This document shows, one piece after another, positions 15,370-25,536 of a DNA stretch of 64,000 bases. The stretch comes from Onchocerca volvulus (lineage: Eukaryota > Nematoda > Chromadorea > Rhabditida > Onchocercidae). Position numbers and translations under genes: made by a program. The stretch is from the NCBI GenBank assembly GCA_000499405.2, contig HG738138.1, forward strand, positions 992,001 through 1,056,000, written 5' to 3'. Under the pieces are notes generated by a model. The model ran no database searches. It saw only the letters and a program-made list of their open reading frames with translations, and was not told where the DNA came from. Within the stretch, counting starts at the first letter, position 1; each line of letters begins with the position of its first letter.

Positions 15370-15414
15370 AAGAAAGAGAGAGAGAAAGAGCGAGAGGGAA
15401 AGAGGGAGAGAGGG
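15370..15414. repeat. GA-rich polypurine tract
   Basis: Uninterrupted purines apart from one C: repeats of AGAG, GAAAG and GGGAG on the plus strand. Confidence 0.85.
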
Positions 15415-18400
15415 ACAATGTATACGAAGAAATACCTTTCATCAATTTTAAAATATGTTTTCATAAATGTTATCAAAATAGCCAAGAAATTTTGATAAGC
15501 CGAATATATTATTGCATGCAAACGCTACATGGAATATCATTGGAAATTTTCCAAAACAAAGAAGAAATTATTGTTTTTTCTACTTTAGTTCATCGTTATA
15601 TGCTTTCCATCATATCAAGTAATTTTAAAATCATTCCTTTCTATTATAATTATGCGAAGATAGAAGTTATGATGCGACAGTTGCATGAATCAAAATGAAT
15701 CCAATCAACTAGATTATACTGCATGTTCATTTTTTTTTTTAAACCTTAGTTATCTTGCTTCCTAATTACAATATTTACATCCATTAAGCTAACAAGTAGA
15801 AATTTAACGAGGAAAAATTTTTTTCTATCCATAATATGCCATTCCACCATCTCTTTCTTCGGTAGATTACTCGGATGAAAATTGTTGGTCCGTCAAGGAT
15901 CATTTGTAACAATGTTTGAAAATCATTATCGAGGGAGAGAAAATAATAACATTCTCATAATTACACAACAAATTATCAATCCCTCACTACGACGAAACAA
16001 CTATAATTTATAAAACATTTTCATCTCTTCTGCTCGGAATGTCAAAATTAATAATACCATCTGGCATGAAGCTATTTGTTATACGGATTTAAAGAAAATG
16101 TTTATACAAGCACCACAACAGCACTTATTTACTCCAAGAAATTATCGATTAGTTCCGCTAATACTAAAATTAGCAATTTGGTGACGGTAAAACACCAACT
16201 GCAATATATGCATATTTGAAAACTTATTATTAAGAAGCTAATTAGGCTATATTCTGTTGGATTTAGAAAAAAAAATTGGGCAACAGAAAGGGCAAATTTG
16301 TTTCTCGATGAATAAAAAGAATGCCCATCGGATGATTGAAGATATTGATAAAACAGAAGAGTTAGAACTATGACGCTTCTAATTATCGGAAAAAAGAAAT
16401 TTCAGTAATGACTAAAGCTTTTAATTTTAACAAATTAGTATCGAGAAATATTAGAAGAGTTAATCAAACGATTAGACGAGTTATCAATCGATCGATGAAT
16501 GCATTCCATGATACTAATTAAGGAATATTACAAAAGTTAAGCAAATGATTGGATTTGTTATCAATTATTGTTTGCTAAACTCTTGTACACTTGCAGTATT
16601 TTATATTTTGATCGTTTCACAACTTGATTTTATAATGATCACATGTATAAATGTAAAAGGTTTTTTTTTTTTTTTTTTTTTAACTGAATAACTTGGTCTT
16701 GTAAATAATGGTTTGAATTTTTGTTTAAATCAGAAATATGCGGATGATAATTGATAACTGAAAATTGTGCAGTCTGTAATTGAAAAAGATATCATATCAT
16801 AAGTTAGAAGAAATAATACGTAGAAAGAGTATTGGTCGGATTTCAACGGATGATATATGTTAAAGTGTATTAATCTGGTTACGTCACTTTTTTTAGCGTT
16901 TATTTTCACGTTTAGTTCTGTTTTTTAATGTTAAAATTAATCATTGTAAAGATTTATTTTATACATATTTATTTGAATTAAATAATACTGCTGCGCTTGC
17001 TTGCTTAAAACATAAAAATATTCAGAGATCTGTTGACAGATTTTTTGGTGAAATGTCATCAAACTTTCTCTTCCACGACAGTTGGATATTAATGAAAAAA
17101 TTATAATGTTATAATAGCAATCATTCGTGTAAGTTCAAATTTTGAAATTTTATGTAAGTAATATAATTACTTGCAGACATACTTAGTATTAAATTATTCC
17201 TTGACTATTATAAATATAACAATGAAATGAATGATATAATATGTTCAATATTTTCATTTCTTATATAATCATAAAATGCTATTACTTTTATTTATTAGGC
17301 TATTTTGTTTCTAACAATTATTGCCACAAAATTATGTATTCATTATTAGTTTATATAATATTCGAATTTGTTGTCATTAATGTTTGGGATTTGTTTTTTT
17401 ATTTCCTGATGTGAATAATTTGTGGTAATTTTCCATTTTTTTTTTTCTAAACATAAAAATTATTTTCATTAATATTCGATTGCTACAACATTCTAGAAGA
17501 AGTGCAATTTCTCGACAAGCGTTTCATATTTGTTGAAATTAGAACTATTTTTATAAGTAGTTGTATTAGTTGTGGGCTATTTTTTAAAATTGTACTTTCC
17601 ACAAAAATATAATGGAATAATTTTTGGTGACAATATTTTCTTTTAATAATGAACAGAAAACAATGTTGTACTACGACGTTTTAATTTAACTCGTTCACTT
17701 AATATTTAGCTAAATTTGAAATATTTTTCAGATTTGAACAAATGATAAAATGATAAGACACGCATTTTTTCTCCCTTTTTTATTCTTTTTAATCTTCAAA
17801 TTCGATACAACTCATATCATTATGAATTTGAAATACTTAAAGCTTAGAAATTTAAAATTAAATATTAAATATTGCAATATATTTTTGGAGCCAAAAACTA
17901 ACGATGAATTTGAGGAAAATGAAACTGCCTGAAATATCATGAAAATTTTGTATTGATAGGTATAAATGGATGAAAAATAAACTTATCAGTGTGAAAAAGT
18001 TGCAAAGTTTTCGACGTTCAAATTTAAAACTTCCAAATATAAAAAAAGAAAAATCCATCGAATTTTTCTCCCTCAGTTATTTATTGATTACTGCCACATA
18101 TTTCAAGTTATCTAACTTTCGACATGAGGAACAAACACCATTTAATGCTTTGTTAAACATTAATAATCACGGATAATCGTTATTGATACAGATATTATTA
18201 TTTCTTCAAAGTATTTCAACAATTATTTACTCATTTTTATGTTTAATTACATTAATTTCTAACTTAAATGGAGTAAAATAAAAAAGTTGAAAGAGATGAG
18301 AACGAAAAAATATAGCCATCAAAATTTTTATAAAAAAATAATTAAAAAGCTTCGTCATTCTTAACGATACAAATAGATCAGTCAAATCAAGTATCATTTC

Positions 18401-20034
18401 ACGGGATTTCGCGCATTTTAGCTAATAGTTATATTAATCTTAGCTGCTAATTATCTTTGATAATAGTCATAGCTAAAGATATAGAAACTGGATGAATTTT
18501 TGTTTTATTCATGGGAAGTTTTTCATTTATGGCTTAAGCCTTAAGTGTCATTATTTGAATCCATAACGGTGCCAAGTTTCTTATCAATGTAATCTATGCG
18601 ACAATATTTTTTTTCTTGTTGCTTTCTCAGAAGCTAAAAACTAATTTAGAGCAGTCATATATGGTCTTATAAATGAGAAATATGTTGACAAAGTTTTGAC
18701 GTCAATGAAGTCACTCAAGATTCACGTGTGTCATTGATATATCAATTCTGCAGCACACAGAGCATGCCTTTCCAGTGATAAAATGTAAACACTAAAACTG
18801 GACTTGCAAAAATCGCAAGAGAATTTATGCTATTTTTTCATCTGTATAACTAACTAATTTAAGCTTCTTTTCATTACACTTGCAAAAGGATTGCTCTTGT
18901 GCGACTCTTGCTAATCGATTTTCCATTCGATATCACAGTTTAATATTTATAGGCAAGTTCATGAATGTGATAAAAAATAGCCTAATTGTTATCGTGAAAA
19001 GAATCACTAAAACAGCGACAAAAAACTAATTTGTAAATATTGCAAATTGATCAGATAGAATCATTTCTAATTTCATGATTCTTTCATTCGTTCACGTTTA
19101 CCATTTGTTTTGCAGGTTCGGTAAGAAATCAAATTTATTTTGGTATGAAAATTAGTTTATCCATTGCTCGAGTGTTCATTATATTTCATAATTTAATCTA
19201 ATACATCGATTAAAATGTACAATTATTTGGCCAATTAAGATAACTTTTCATTTCTTGCCATTTCAATTAATAAAAGTTTTTTTTTTGATCAATATTACTG
19301 AATGTATATAAAACATTTTTTCACTATTAAAATTTTATTATAATAAGCTGATAAAAATATTCCTGGCAAAAAGACTATTTCTTATCAAATTCAAATTTCA
19401 ATTTTAGTTTATAATCGTTGCAATAAGCAAATATTTTAGTTTTTATGCTGCTAAATTTTATATATACATAACATTTTTCTTCGCTGCATTTAAAAAAAAA
19501 AAAAAAAATGATGTTTTCTATTCAATTATTAAAATCAATTGTTGCCATCATTGTGAATCTTTTATCAAACATAATATTTAATTTTCAAATATTTTGTCTA
19601 TTCGAATTCTTATAATCATAAAATATATCGATGAATCATGATATATTCGTGACATTTCTTAATGATGTCATTGTCACTACAATATCGATTGGAAATGAAG
19701 ACTTTTGAAAACTAATATGAGTAGAAAAGTTTTGTAGAAAGAAGGGTAGAGGAAATCTAATACTTCTTAACGAACAAAAGTGTTTTCAAGAAAAAGTAAA
19801 AAAAAAAGCTGAGTGTCATGAGCAAATATTTCGTATTAATAGACAAATATCTCAACATATCATATAAAATAAAATGCCAGTTTTATTAATTTTATTTCTG
19901 ACAAAAATAATTATTGTGATTATATTATAAATTAAATAATATTTTCCAATTAAGATTTTAATATAAACGGCATTTTTTATAATTTTCTAAATTTAATTTA
20001 ATTTTTTATTTTTCTTTTATCGCTGATTGACAAT

Positions 20035-20039
20035 TTTTG
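20035..20039. repeat. target-site duplication, left copy
   Basis: TTTTG directly before the left LTR matches 24132-24136 after the right LTR. If the LTR is taken to end in GCGACA, as the left one does, the duplication would be the 4-bp TTTG and the last LTR base on the right would be mutated. Confidence 0.7.
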
Positions 20040-20108
20040 TGTCGCAGATCTTCTATGACCGTGACAATTATTGAGAATTCTTCTTTCTTGTTCTGTTGTT
20101 CTCGGAAC

Positions 20109-20130
20109 CTCAAACTTGGGTAATTAAACC
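20109..20130 (-). other. exact nematode SL1 sequence in the left LTR
   Basis: Read on minus, these 22 bases begin GGTTTAATTACCC and end AAGTTTGAG, identical to the canonical nematode spliced leader SL1. They follow AATAAA without a gap and are followed by GT. The orientation is that of the retrotransposon transcript. Confidence 0.95.
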
Positions 20131-20245
20131 TTTATTACAAAACATGATAACACGACAATACACTACAAATACAATATCAATACAACCAATTCACCTCGCG
20201 GTCGCAAATCCTTTGACAATGAACCTATAGTCAGGACCCTCTTCT

Positions 20246-20253
20246 TATTTATA
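20246..20253 (-). promoter_or_regulatory. TATA box of the left LTR
   Basis: TATAAATA on minus. It sits in the loop of a small inverted repeat (CCCTCT at 20237-20242, AGAGGG at 20253-20258). The predicted transcription start lies roughly 25-30 bases downstream, about 90 bases before the SL1 sequence. Confidence 0.65.
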
Positions 20254-20465
20254 GAGGGAGGATCTCGCTAGAATTTGATCACAATAAAGCGCCATTTCTA
20301 GCGCCTGAAAGCGCGTTCTTTTTTTGGCGCGTAACCTAGACTACAACAAAAGAATAAAGTAAGCCATTTGACCTATAAACAAAGAAACATTCACATCCGA
20401 TAAAATTAAAAGTAACAATCATTTGAAAATCAGGAATCACTTATTTTCTTATACTCCTCGCGATT

Positions 20466-20965
20466 TCAGCGACACTCCGGAGACGAGCGATCTTCTTGAC
20501 CTTGTTTTCTGCCAGAGATCTCCAAGGGATAGAGATGTCCCACTGCTCTTAATAGTTCGTTTCCATTAGCTGTCCTTACAATTGCTGATGGGCAAATATC
20601 ATCCTTACCTCTTATGAGTCTATGGACTCTTCCCATTTTCCAAGTATTTCTAGGACAATCTCCTTTCATTAATACTAGCTCATCTAATTCTGGTTCTTGT
20701 TGAATTCGGCTGCAAGGTCCTCGGTGTTTACGTTGAGCTCGTTTCCTTAACTCTTCTAAATATTCTCTTCGCCATATTTTCCATAAGTGATCAAGTCTCT
20801 TGCTTGTTGTCGTATATTGATGTATCAATTCCTTTGTTTGCAGATTTTCAATGCTGGCTGTTGCATTATCTCTACTGTAATCCTTTTCTTCTATTAACTG
20901 TTCTCCATGAGCTGAGCCTGGATGTAAGAAATCCTCAGGTCTTAACACCAGGCCTATCACGAAAA
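20466..20965 (-). pseudogene. Pao integrase C-terminal (DUF5641-like) fragment
   Basis: The reading frame carries the conserved features of the domain that ends Pao polyproteins: LRPEDFL, then LWKIWRREYLEELRKR, a basic linker, then a PRNTWKMGRV segment and a terminal LYPLE. This domain follows the integrase core in intact elements. Here it is joined directly to reverse-transcriptase sequence by a large deletion near 20965-20980, and the frame has no ATG of its own. The last codons and the TGA stop (20466-20468) are supplied by the LTR edge. Confidence 0.88.
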
Positions 20966-21335
20966 ATCATCCTTGCCTGGCTCGTAAAAGAATCCCAATT
21001 AATGATGGTAACATAACTGGTCCTTATACAAACATTCATTTAGCGATGGGTCTTGATTCGTCTTTGCTGATGCGTCGAATACTACTCTTAGCTTCGTGGT
21101 GGATTTCTGAGGTGTCAATACCGCTTGATGAGGTAGTTAAGATATTCTCATGTTTCATTCTGGTTCCCTACCTTTTCTATAACTCCTTCTTCTAATAAAT
21201 TTTTGAAATATTCATCGTAATGTTCCAATAATTCTGGGGATTTCTTTAATCTTCGTATAGTAGATCGTAGTCGTCCTTGTGCCAGTCCATATCCCTTTGC
21301 TGGTGAGATCTCTTGGTTCTTCCATGGCTAGCCCA
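20966..21335 (-). pseudogene. Pao reverse transcriptase, N-terminal fragment
   Basis: Read on minus, the fragment starts with a frame containing RLRSTIRRLKKSPELLEHY, continues to the conserved block TKLRVVFDASAKT and SLNECLY, and ends with GPVMLPSLIGILLR. These are the finger-region motifs of Pao reverse transcriptase. A one-base loss near 21025 shifts frame between SLNECLY and GPVML. The catalytic aspartates, including YVDD, and everything after them are absent because the sequence jumps to the integrase C-terminal domain. Confidence 0.85.
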
Positions 21336-21491
21336 CAACACATTTTCCTTCACTAATCACTTTAAGCGATTTTTGAAATGCTTCTAATGCCCTATCATCC
21401 TGGTATTCTGTCATTAAATCTTTGATTCCAATTGTTTCTAATTTCCACATTTGTTCAATCTGATACATTTGTAATTGCGATTCCTTTTTTG

Positions 21492-22050
21492 TTATGTTTG
21501 CAATTGTTTTAATTTTATCACTTCTATATTATCTTGTCTCATCTTTCGTGTACCATCATTAACCACTCCTACTTCTGTTTCCATAACTATTTCTCCTGGT
21601 GATTGCTTCATGGAATTACAGATGATTAAATCTGCAATTCCTTCCACGCCTAGTAATACGTCTGGCTTTCCCCACTTTCCTTTTTCAAGCTTTTTATTTC
21701 CATTGTTTACCAAATATGGTACAAGTTTGAGTATTGAATCGACAATATACGCTTGAATATTTTTCACATTTCCATTCAACGTCTGAACTCCGAAAGTTAC
21801 TTTTCGGCTTTCACACTTCCTTGTGCCCACCATTCCTGTTATTAACATTCCTACCTTTGGAGATGTTCGTCTCAATTTCAATTAGTTTACAACTGATTCA
21901 ATCACTTCCTGTGTCAAAGAAAATTAAAGCCTTTATCGTATTTCCTGGTTCCTTTGGATTAATTAGTTTTACTTCTTTGCACATCATATACGTTTTCCGG
22001 AAGTCATCATCCACCATCGTGGCTGCTACAGTCTTAGGAATTTCTTTCAT
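21492..22050 (-). pseudogene. Pao aspartic protease region
   Basis: On minus a frame leads to FFDTGSD, the active-site motif of retroviral-type aspartic proteases (DTGS codons at 21904-21915), within a DUF1758-like context. A TGA stop (21898-21900) follows at once. The sequence then continues in another frame with the rest of a plausible protease domain, up to the start of the linker to reverse transcriptase. The protease is therefore inactivated by a stop and at least one frameshift. Confidence 0.8.
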
Positions 22051-22258
22051 TTGTTCACCAATTTGATAATCCTTACTTCACTTTGTACCGTTTCTTACAG
22101 AGAGCACTATTGTGTTCAGATCCGCAGTAAAAACATTTCAATTTCCTCGTGCAAGTCTGTTGTGAGTGACCTTTTTTCATACATAGTTCGCAAAGTCCCA
22201 ATTCCTTCAACTTTTCCAATCTTTCTTTCACAATCGGATATATCTCACATTTGTCATT

Positions 22259-23017
22259 CTAATGATCACCGTTGCAGAAAACGCAAGGTAATCTCTTCTT
22301 TCTTTCTTCATGTTGATTTATATAACTTTGTCCATGGCGAGTTTTGGCTCCTGTCGCAAAAGTGGTCATTCGTTTTATCTCTTGAGAATTAGATTTGCAC
22401 TTGGCATTCTGGGAGCTAAATGTAGATGGGTGCCGCATATTCTTCTGTCTCTCCATTTGCTGCATCTGTTTTGTGACTTCTAGAATATCTGTAACCTTTA
22501 TATATTCTTTCAAGAATGTTATTGTATCTTGCATCGTCCATTCAGGTTTCCTCAACTTCTCTTTTATCAAGTTTCTTAGATAATCCGGCAATTTTCCCGT
22601 TATGGTAGTCCATAGCTGATTTGTTTCTAAGTTCTCTACTAATTCTTTCAGTTGAGAAAGGATGTTCAATAGTTCCCTTAATAATCCGACCACATTTCTG
22701 TTTGATCTGTCCAATTTCTGTAACATAGTATATAACTCCATGATTCTTCTTTGTTTGTCTCCATATCGCTCCTTCAAATTCTTCATAGCTAGTGCATGAT
22801 TTTCTTCACTGATAGCTAAATCGCTTATATGTTCTAACGCCTCTCCTTTCAAACATCCGAGCAGGTGCGCAAATTTTTTAGTAGCTGTCATGTCTTCTCT
22901 TTTATCAATTGCCTCTTCGAATTGCGTTATAAACAGACCCCAAAGTTTTGGATTTCCATCGGATCCTACAGTCTTTAATTCTAGAGGTTTACTTGTCGCG
23001 ACCAATTTCTCAATCAA
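22259..23017 (-). pseudogene. Pao gag (DUF1759-like) with truncated zinc knuckle
   Basis: A 252-codon frame has the composition and spacing of Pao Gag (DUF1759): FEEAIDKREDMTATKKFAHL, then LGCLKGEALEHI, then a basic linker. It breaks off with CVFCNGDH inside the first zinc knuckle because of a TAG stop at 22259-22261. Beyond the stop, still on minus down to about 22090, further cysteine-histidine knuckles remain readable, so the stop is a recent lesion. Upstream continuity with the N-terminal frame at 23257-23547 is broken by frameshifts. Confidence 0.85.
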
Positions 23018-23256
23018 TTCAGTTAAGGGCCTTCCTTCGCTTTCTCTTACACTTAATTTTGCGTTTGATCCTTCATTTCTTGATTCTTTTCATTCAATAG
23101 ATGGATCCGGTCTATTTCTTCAGTTAGAAAATCTCGAACATAATACATTTTGTGACAGCTACTAAACAAGCATTCTTCTGTGTTCAAGTATGATTCATAT
23201 AAATCGAATTCATAATCCTCATCCTTGTTTTCAACAGAATGTTATGCTTCTTTCCA

Positions 23257-23547
23257 TTATTTTTCTAACTCATTTGCTTTAGAGATGATTCTTTCAATTA
23301 TTTTCAGGTGTCCATTCATGAGCATTCTTTTTCTTTCCAATGATATCGACTTCGACTTGCTCTCCTCATTTGATTCTTCTTGTGTTTCTTCTGCACAGAT
23401 ATTTTCTGCCTTTTCCAATACAAGCTTAACTTCTGACGCAAGCTTGTTTAAATTCATTCTAATAAGGTAGGATATTGACTTCCTATCCTTCTTTCTCATA
23501 CTTCTAGATTGGACACTTTCACTTTCTGTCATCTCTCTTTTAACCAA
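23257..23547 (-). pseudogene. gag N-terminal coiled-coil-like fragment
   Basis: This 96-codon charged frame, rich in Glu, Lys and Ser, lies upstream of the Gag core in element sense and probably encoded the Gag N-terminus. A further short coding-like stretch just upstream, to about 23650, is in another frame and ends in a stop, so the true start is lost or frameshifted. No domain is recognised beyond a helical, charged character. Confidence 0.55.
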
Positions 23548-23681
23548 ATAAGTTACTCACTTGCCTTTTCTTTTCTCTTGATCACCTCACTTTCAAGTTC
23601 TGTTTTGAGTTGATCAGAATAAGACTTTACTTCTTCGTCGTTCGTTTCTTTCTTAAGATATCCTTAGGTCGCTTGTTTTGA

Positions 23682-23699
23682 ATCTGGTTGGCTGGACCA
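23682..23699 (-). other. putative primer binding site
   Basis: Four bases after the sense 5' LTR the minus strand reads TGGTCCAGCCAACC. TGG is the complement of a tRNA 3' CCA end, in the position expected for minus-strand priming. The tRNA could not be identified by eye. The bases at the LTR border also spell AATTTTGG (23697-23704), which resembles an Sm-binding site. Confidence 0.6.
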
Positions 23700-23772
23700 A
23701 AATTGTCGCAAATCTTCTATGACCGTGACAATTATTGAGAATTCTTCTTTCTTGTTCTGTTGTTTTCGAAAC

Positions 23773-23794
23773 CTCAAACTTGGGTAATTAAACC
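23773..23794 (-). other. exact nematode SL1 sequence in the right LTR
   Basis: Identical to the copy at 20109-20130 over all 22 bases, although flanking LTR bases on both sides have diverged. It directly follows AATAAA in sense orientation and is followed by GTTTCG (GTTCCG in the other LTR). Because SL1 itself ends in AG, its 3' end could act as a trans-splice acceptor. Confidence 0.95.
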
Positions 23795-23909
23795 TTTATT
23801 ACAAAACATGATAACACGACAATACACTACAAATACAATATCAATACAACCAATTCACCTCGCGGTTGCAAATCCTTTGACAATGAACCTATAGTCAGGA
23901 CCCTCTTCT

Positions 23910-23917
23910 TATTTATA
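23910..23917 (-). promoter_or_regulatory. TATA box of the element promoter
   Basis: TATAAATA on minus in U3 of the sense 5' LTR, again between CCCTCT and AGAGGG. It would drive the genomic transcript, starting about 90 bases before SL1. Confidence 0.65.
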
Positions 23918-24131
23918 GAGGGAGGATCTCGCTAGAATTTGATCACAATAAAGCCCCATTTTTAGCGCCTGAGAGCGCGTCCTTTTTTTGGCGCGTAACC
24001 TAGACTACAACAAAAGAATAAAGTAAGCCATTTGATCTATAAACAAAGAAACATTCACATCCGATAAAATTAACAATCATTTGAAAATCAGGAATCACTT
24101 ATTTTCTTATACTCCTCGCGATTTCAGCGAC

Positions 24132-24136
24132 TTTTG
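24132..24136. repeat. target-site duplication, right copy
   Basis: TTTTG after the right LTR, matching 20035-20039. Confidence 0.7.
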
Positions 24137-24844
24137 CATTAATAAAATGGCATTGCATTAATTCTAATTTTTGAAGATGTTAGGTGTTGTCAAATACATA
24201 TATATATATATAGGGGACAAAATCGTTGTAATGTTAAGTAAGTGAAATATTTGCTATCCCAAGTAAATATATTTGTTAATGTGCTTCACCAATCGGAATT
24301 CAATTTTCAATTTTGATCGGTTTTTCTTTTTCTGTAAAGCAAAGATGAATATCATTTTTGGCTTCTATTTATAATTTTTTGTTATTGAAATAATCAAGTT
24401 TCAATTCAATTAGGCTTAATTTAGTCGCAAAATTCCAATTTTCTTCAATCTTTTTTGCAAATTTGACAGATTTTATATGATCCGGAGTAGTTTCTTTATT
24501 GTCGATGCTCATTTTTTTTCCTCCTTTTCTTTTTTTTTTTTTTTTTTTTGGATCAATTCTAACAGGCTAATAAAGTATCTTAACAACAATCTTCATCCAT
24601 ATTTCTGGTCTAATTATGTTTTCAACAATTCAGAAATGCGTGATAGCAACCAAATAATATAATAGTTTGTGATATTCTCGAACACCTTTTTTTTTTTTTT
24701 TTTTTTGGTATGAGAAGATTTGCAACAAATTGTTCGATGAGTACTTTCACCAGAAAGAAATTTCCAAATTTCGGAACTTTTTATCTTTCTGCTTTTTCAG
24801 GAGACTTTTTGTCGTCGTTCTTTTGACGAACGATATTTTTTACA

Positions 24845-24895
24845 TCATTAATCGGCATTACCAAAGGTTATCTCTTTGTCAGTGCCGATTAATGA
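24845..24895. repeat. 13-bp perfect inverted repeat (hairpin)
   Basis: TCATTAATCGGCA (24845-24857) and TGCCGATTAATGA (24883-24895) are exact complements around a 25-base loop. A G-T and a T-A pair could extend the stem inward. It could be a structured RNA, a binding site for a dimeric factor, or a remnant of a small inverted-repeat element. Confidence 0.75.
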
Positions 24896-25501
24896 CGTGA
24901 AACTCATTCCTGTATAATTATAGCTTAGGAAAGAAAGAGATCAATGAATTTTGATCGGTGATTTGATGTTTGCTCGATTATTTACGCAATCCCCCGCTCC
25001 ATACTTCGATAATACACGCCACAGTTGTTCTGAGAAGCTATAACCCTTCGTAACGTTATTTCATACATCGGCAACCTTTACAAGTATTTTCTTCACCGAT
25101 GCTTTTGCAGTTTTTGGTTTTAAGTCGAGAAATGAATGTACAATGTACCCCATATTCCTCGCACCTTTTTATTACAACTATTCCATTAAATTAATCTCTG
25201 CCTTATCTTTTTCAATTGATATCGCGAATAATGATCGTGATTTCTTGTTTAAATTAAATTCATTCAACTGATAAATTAGGAAAAAAAAAAAAAAGAAAAC
25301 CATACAAACACATTATTTTTATTTTTTGACTTTTGAACTTCTTTCTTATCAATAAATGAAAATTTTCCACTATGAGTATCTCAACACAGGTAAACAGCCA
25401 CAACTATTCTTTGCTCTTTTAGAATATTTTCATCATTGGATAATTTGAAAATCGATTGAAAAATGAATGAAATGTCATAGTCAAAATGTTATCAACTTGA
25501 C

Positions 25502-25536
<35 letters not shown>

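Larger units (their letters stand above)
1..20034. other. gene-poor AT-rich region
   Basis: Twenty kilobases without a gene I can support. Reading frames are short, rich in Phe, Lys, Ile and Asn, and lack domain motifs or runs of compatible splice sites. The stretch holds many A or T homopolymers, an AT dinucleotide tract near 11.2 kb, a GA tract near 15.4 kb, decayed repeats at 14.06-14.65 kb and one coding-like island at about 600-690, each listed separately. No tRNA or rRNA signature was recognised. It may be intergenic DNA or one very long intron of a gene lying to the left. Confidence 0.6.
20040..20473 (-). repeat. LTR (3' LTR in element sense)
   Basis: The terminal inverted repeat TGTCGC/GCGACA delimits it. 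In sense order it holds U3 with a TATA box, an AATAAA (20131-20136), the exact SL1 sequence (20109-20130) and about 70 bases of U5. It contains the stop codon of the pol frame (20466-20468) just inside its edge. Confidence 0.95.
23704..24131 (-). repeat. LTR (5' LTR in element sense)
   Basis: A 428-base copy of the left LTR. In sense order: U3 with TATA box (23910-23917), AATAAA (23795-23800), the exact SL1 sequence (23773-23794) and U5 (23704-23772). It lacks a 6-nt stretch present in the other LTR. Confidence 0.95.
20035..24136 (-). mobile_element. BEL/Pao LTR retrotransposon, internally deleted
   Basis: A complete insertion of about 4.1 kb, read on the minus strand. Two LTRs of 434 and 428 bases flank remnants of gag, a DTGS-type protease, the start of reverse transcriptase and the integrase C-terminal (DUF5641-like) domain, in the order typical of Pao elements. 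The reverse-transcriptase catalytic palm, RNase H and integrase core are missing, so it cannot move by itself. Both LTRs start TGTCGC and end GCGAC. The direct flanks TTTTG (20035-20039 and 24132-24136) look like a 5-bp target duplication. The LTRs differ by 9 substitutions (8 transitions) and one 6-nt gap. Stop codons and frameshifts occur in gag, protease and pol. Confidence 0.93.

Noticed and set aside
17750..18176. Overlapping 60-68 codon frames
   Set aside because: No splice sites, no motif, both strands open; likely chance.
21475..23470. Several plus-strand frames of 60-113 codons
   Set aside because: They lie antisense to the Pao gag and protease remnants; family motifs are on minus.
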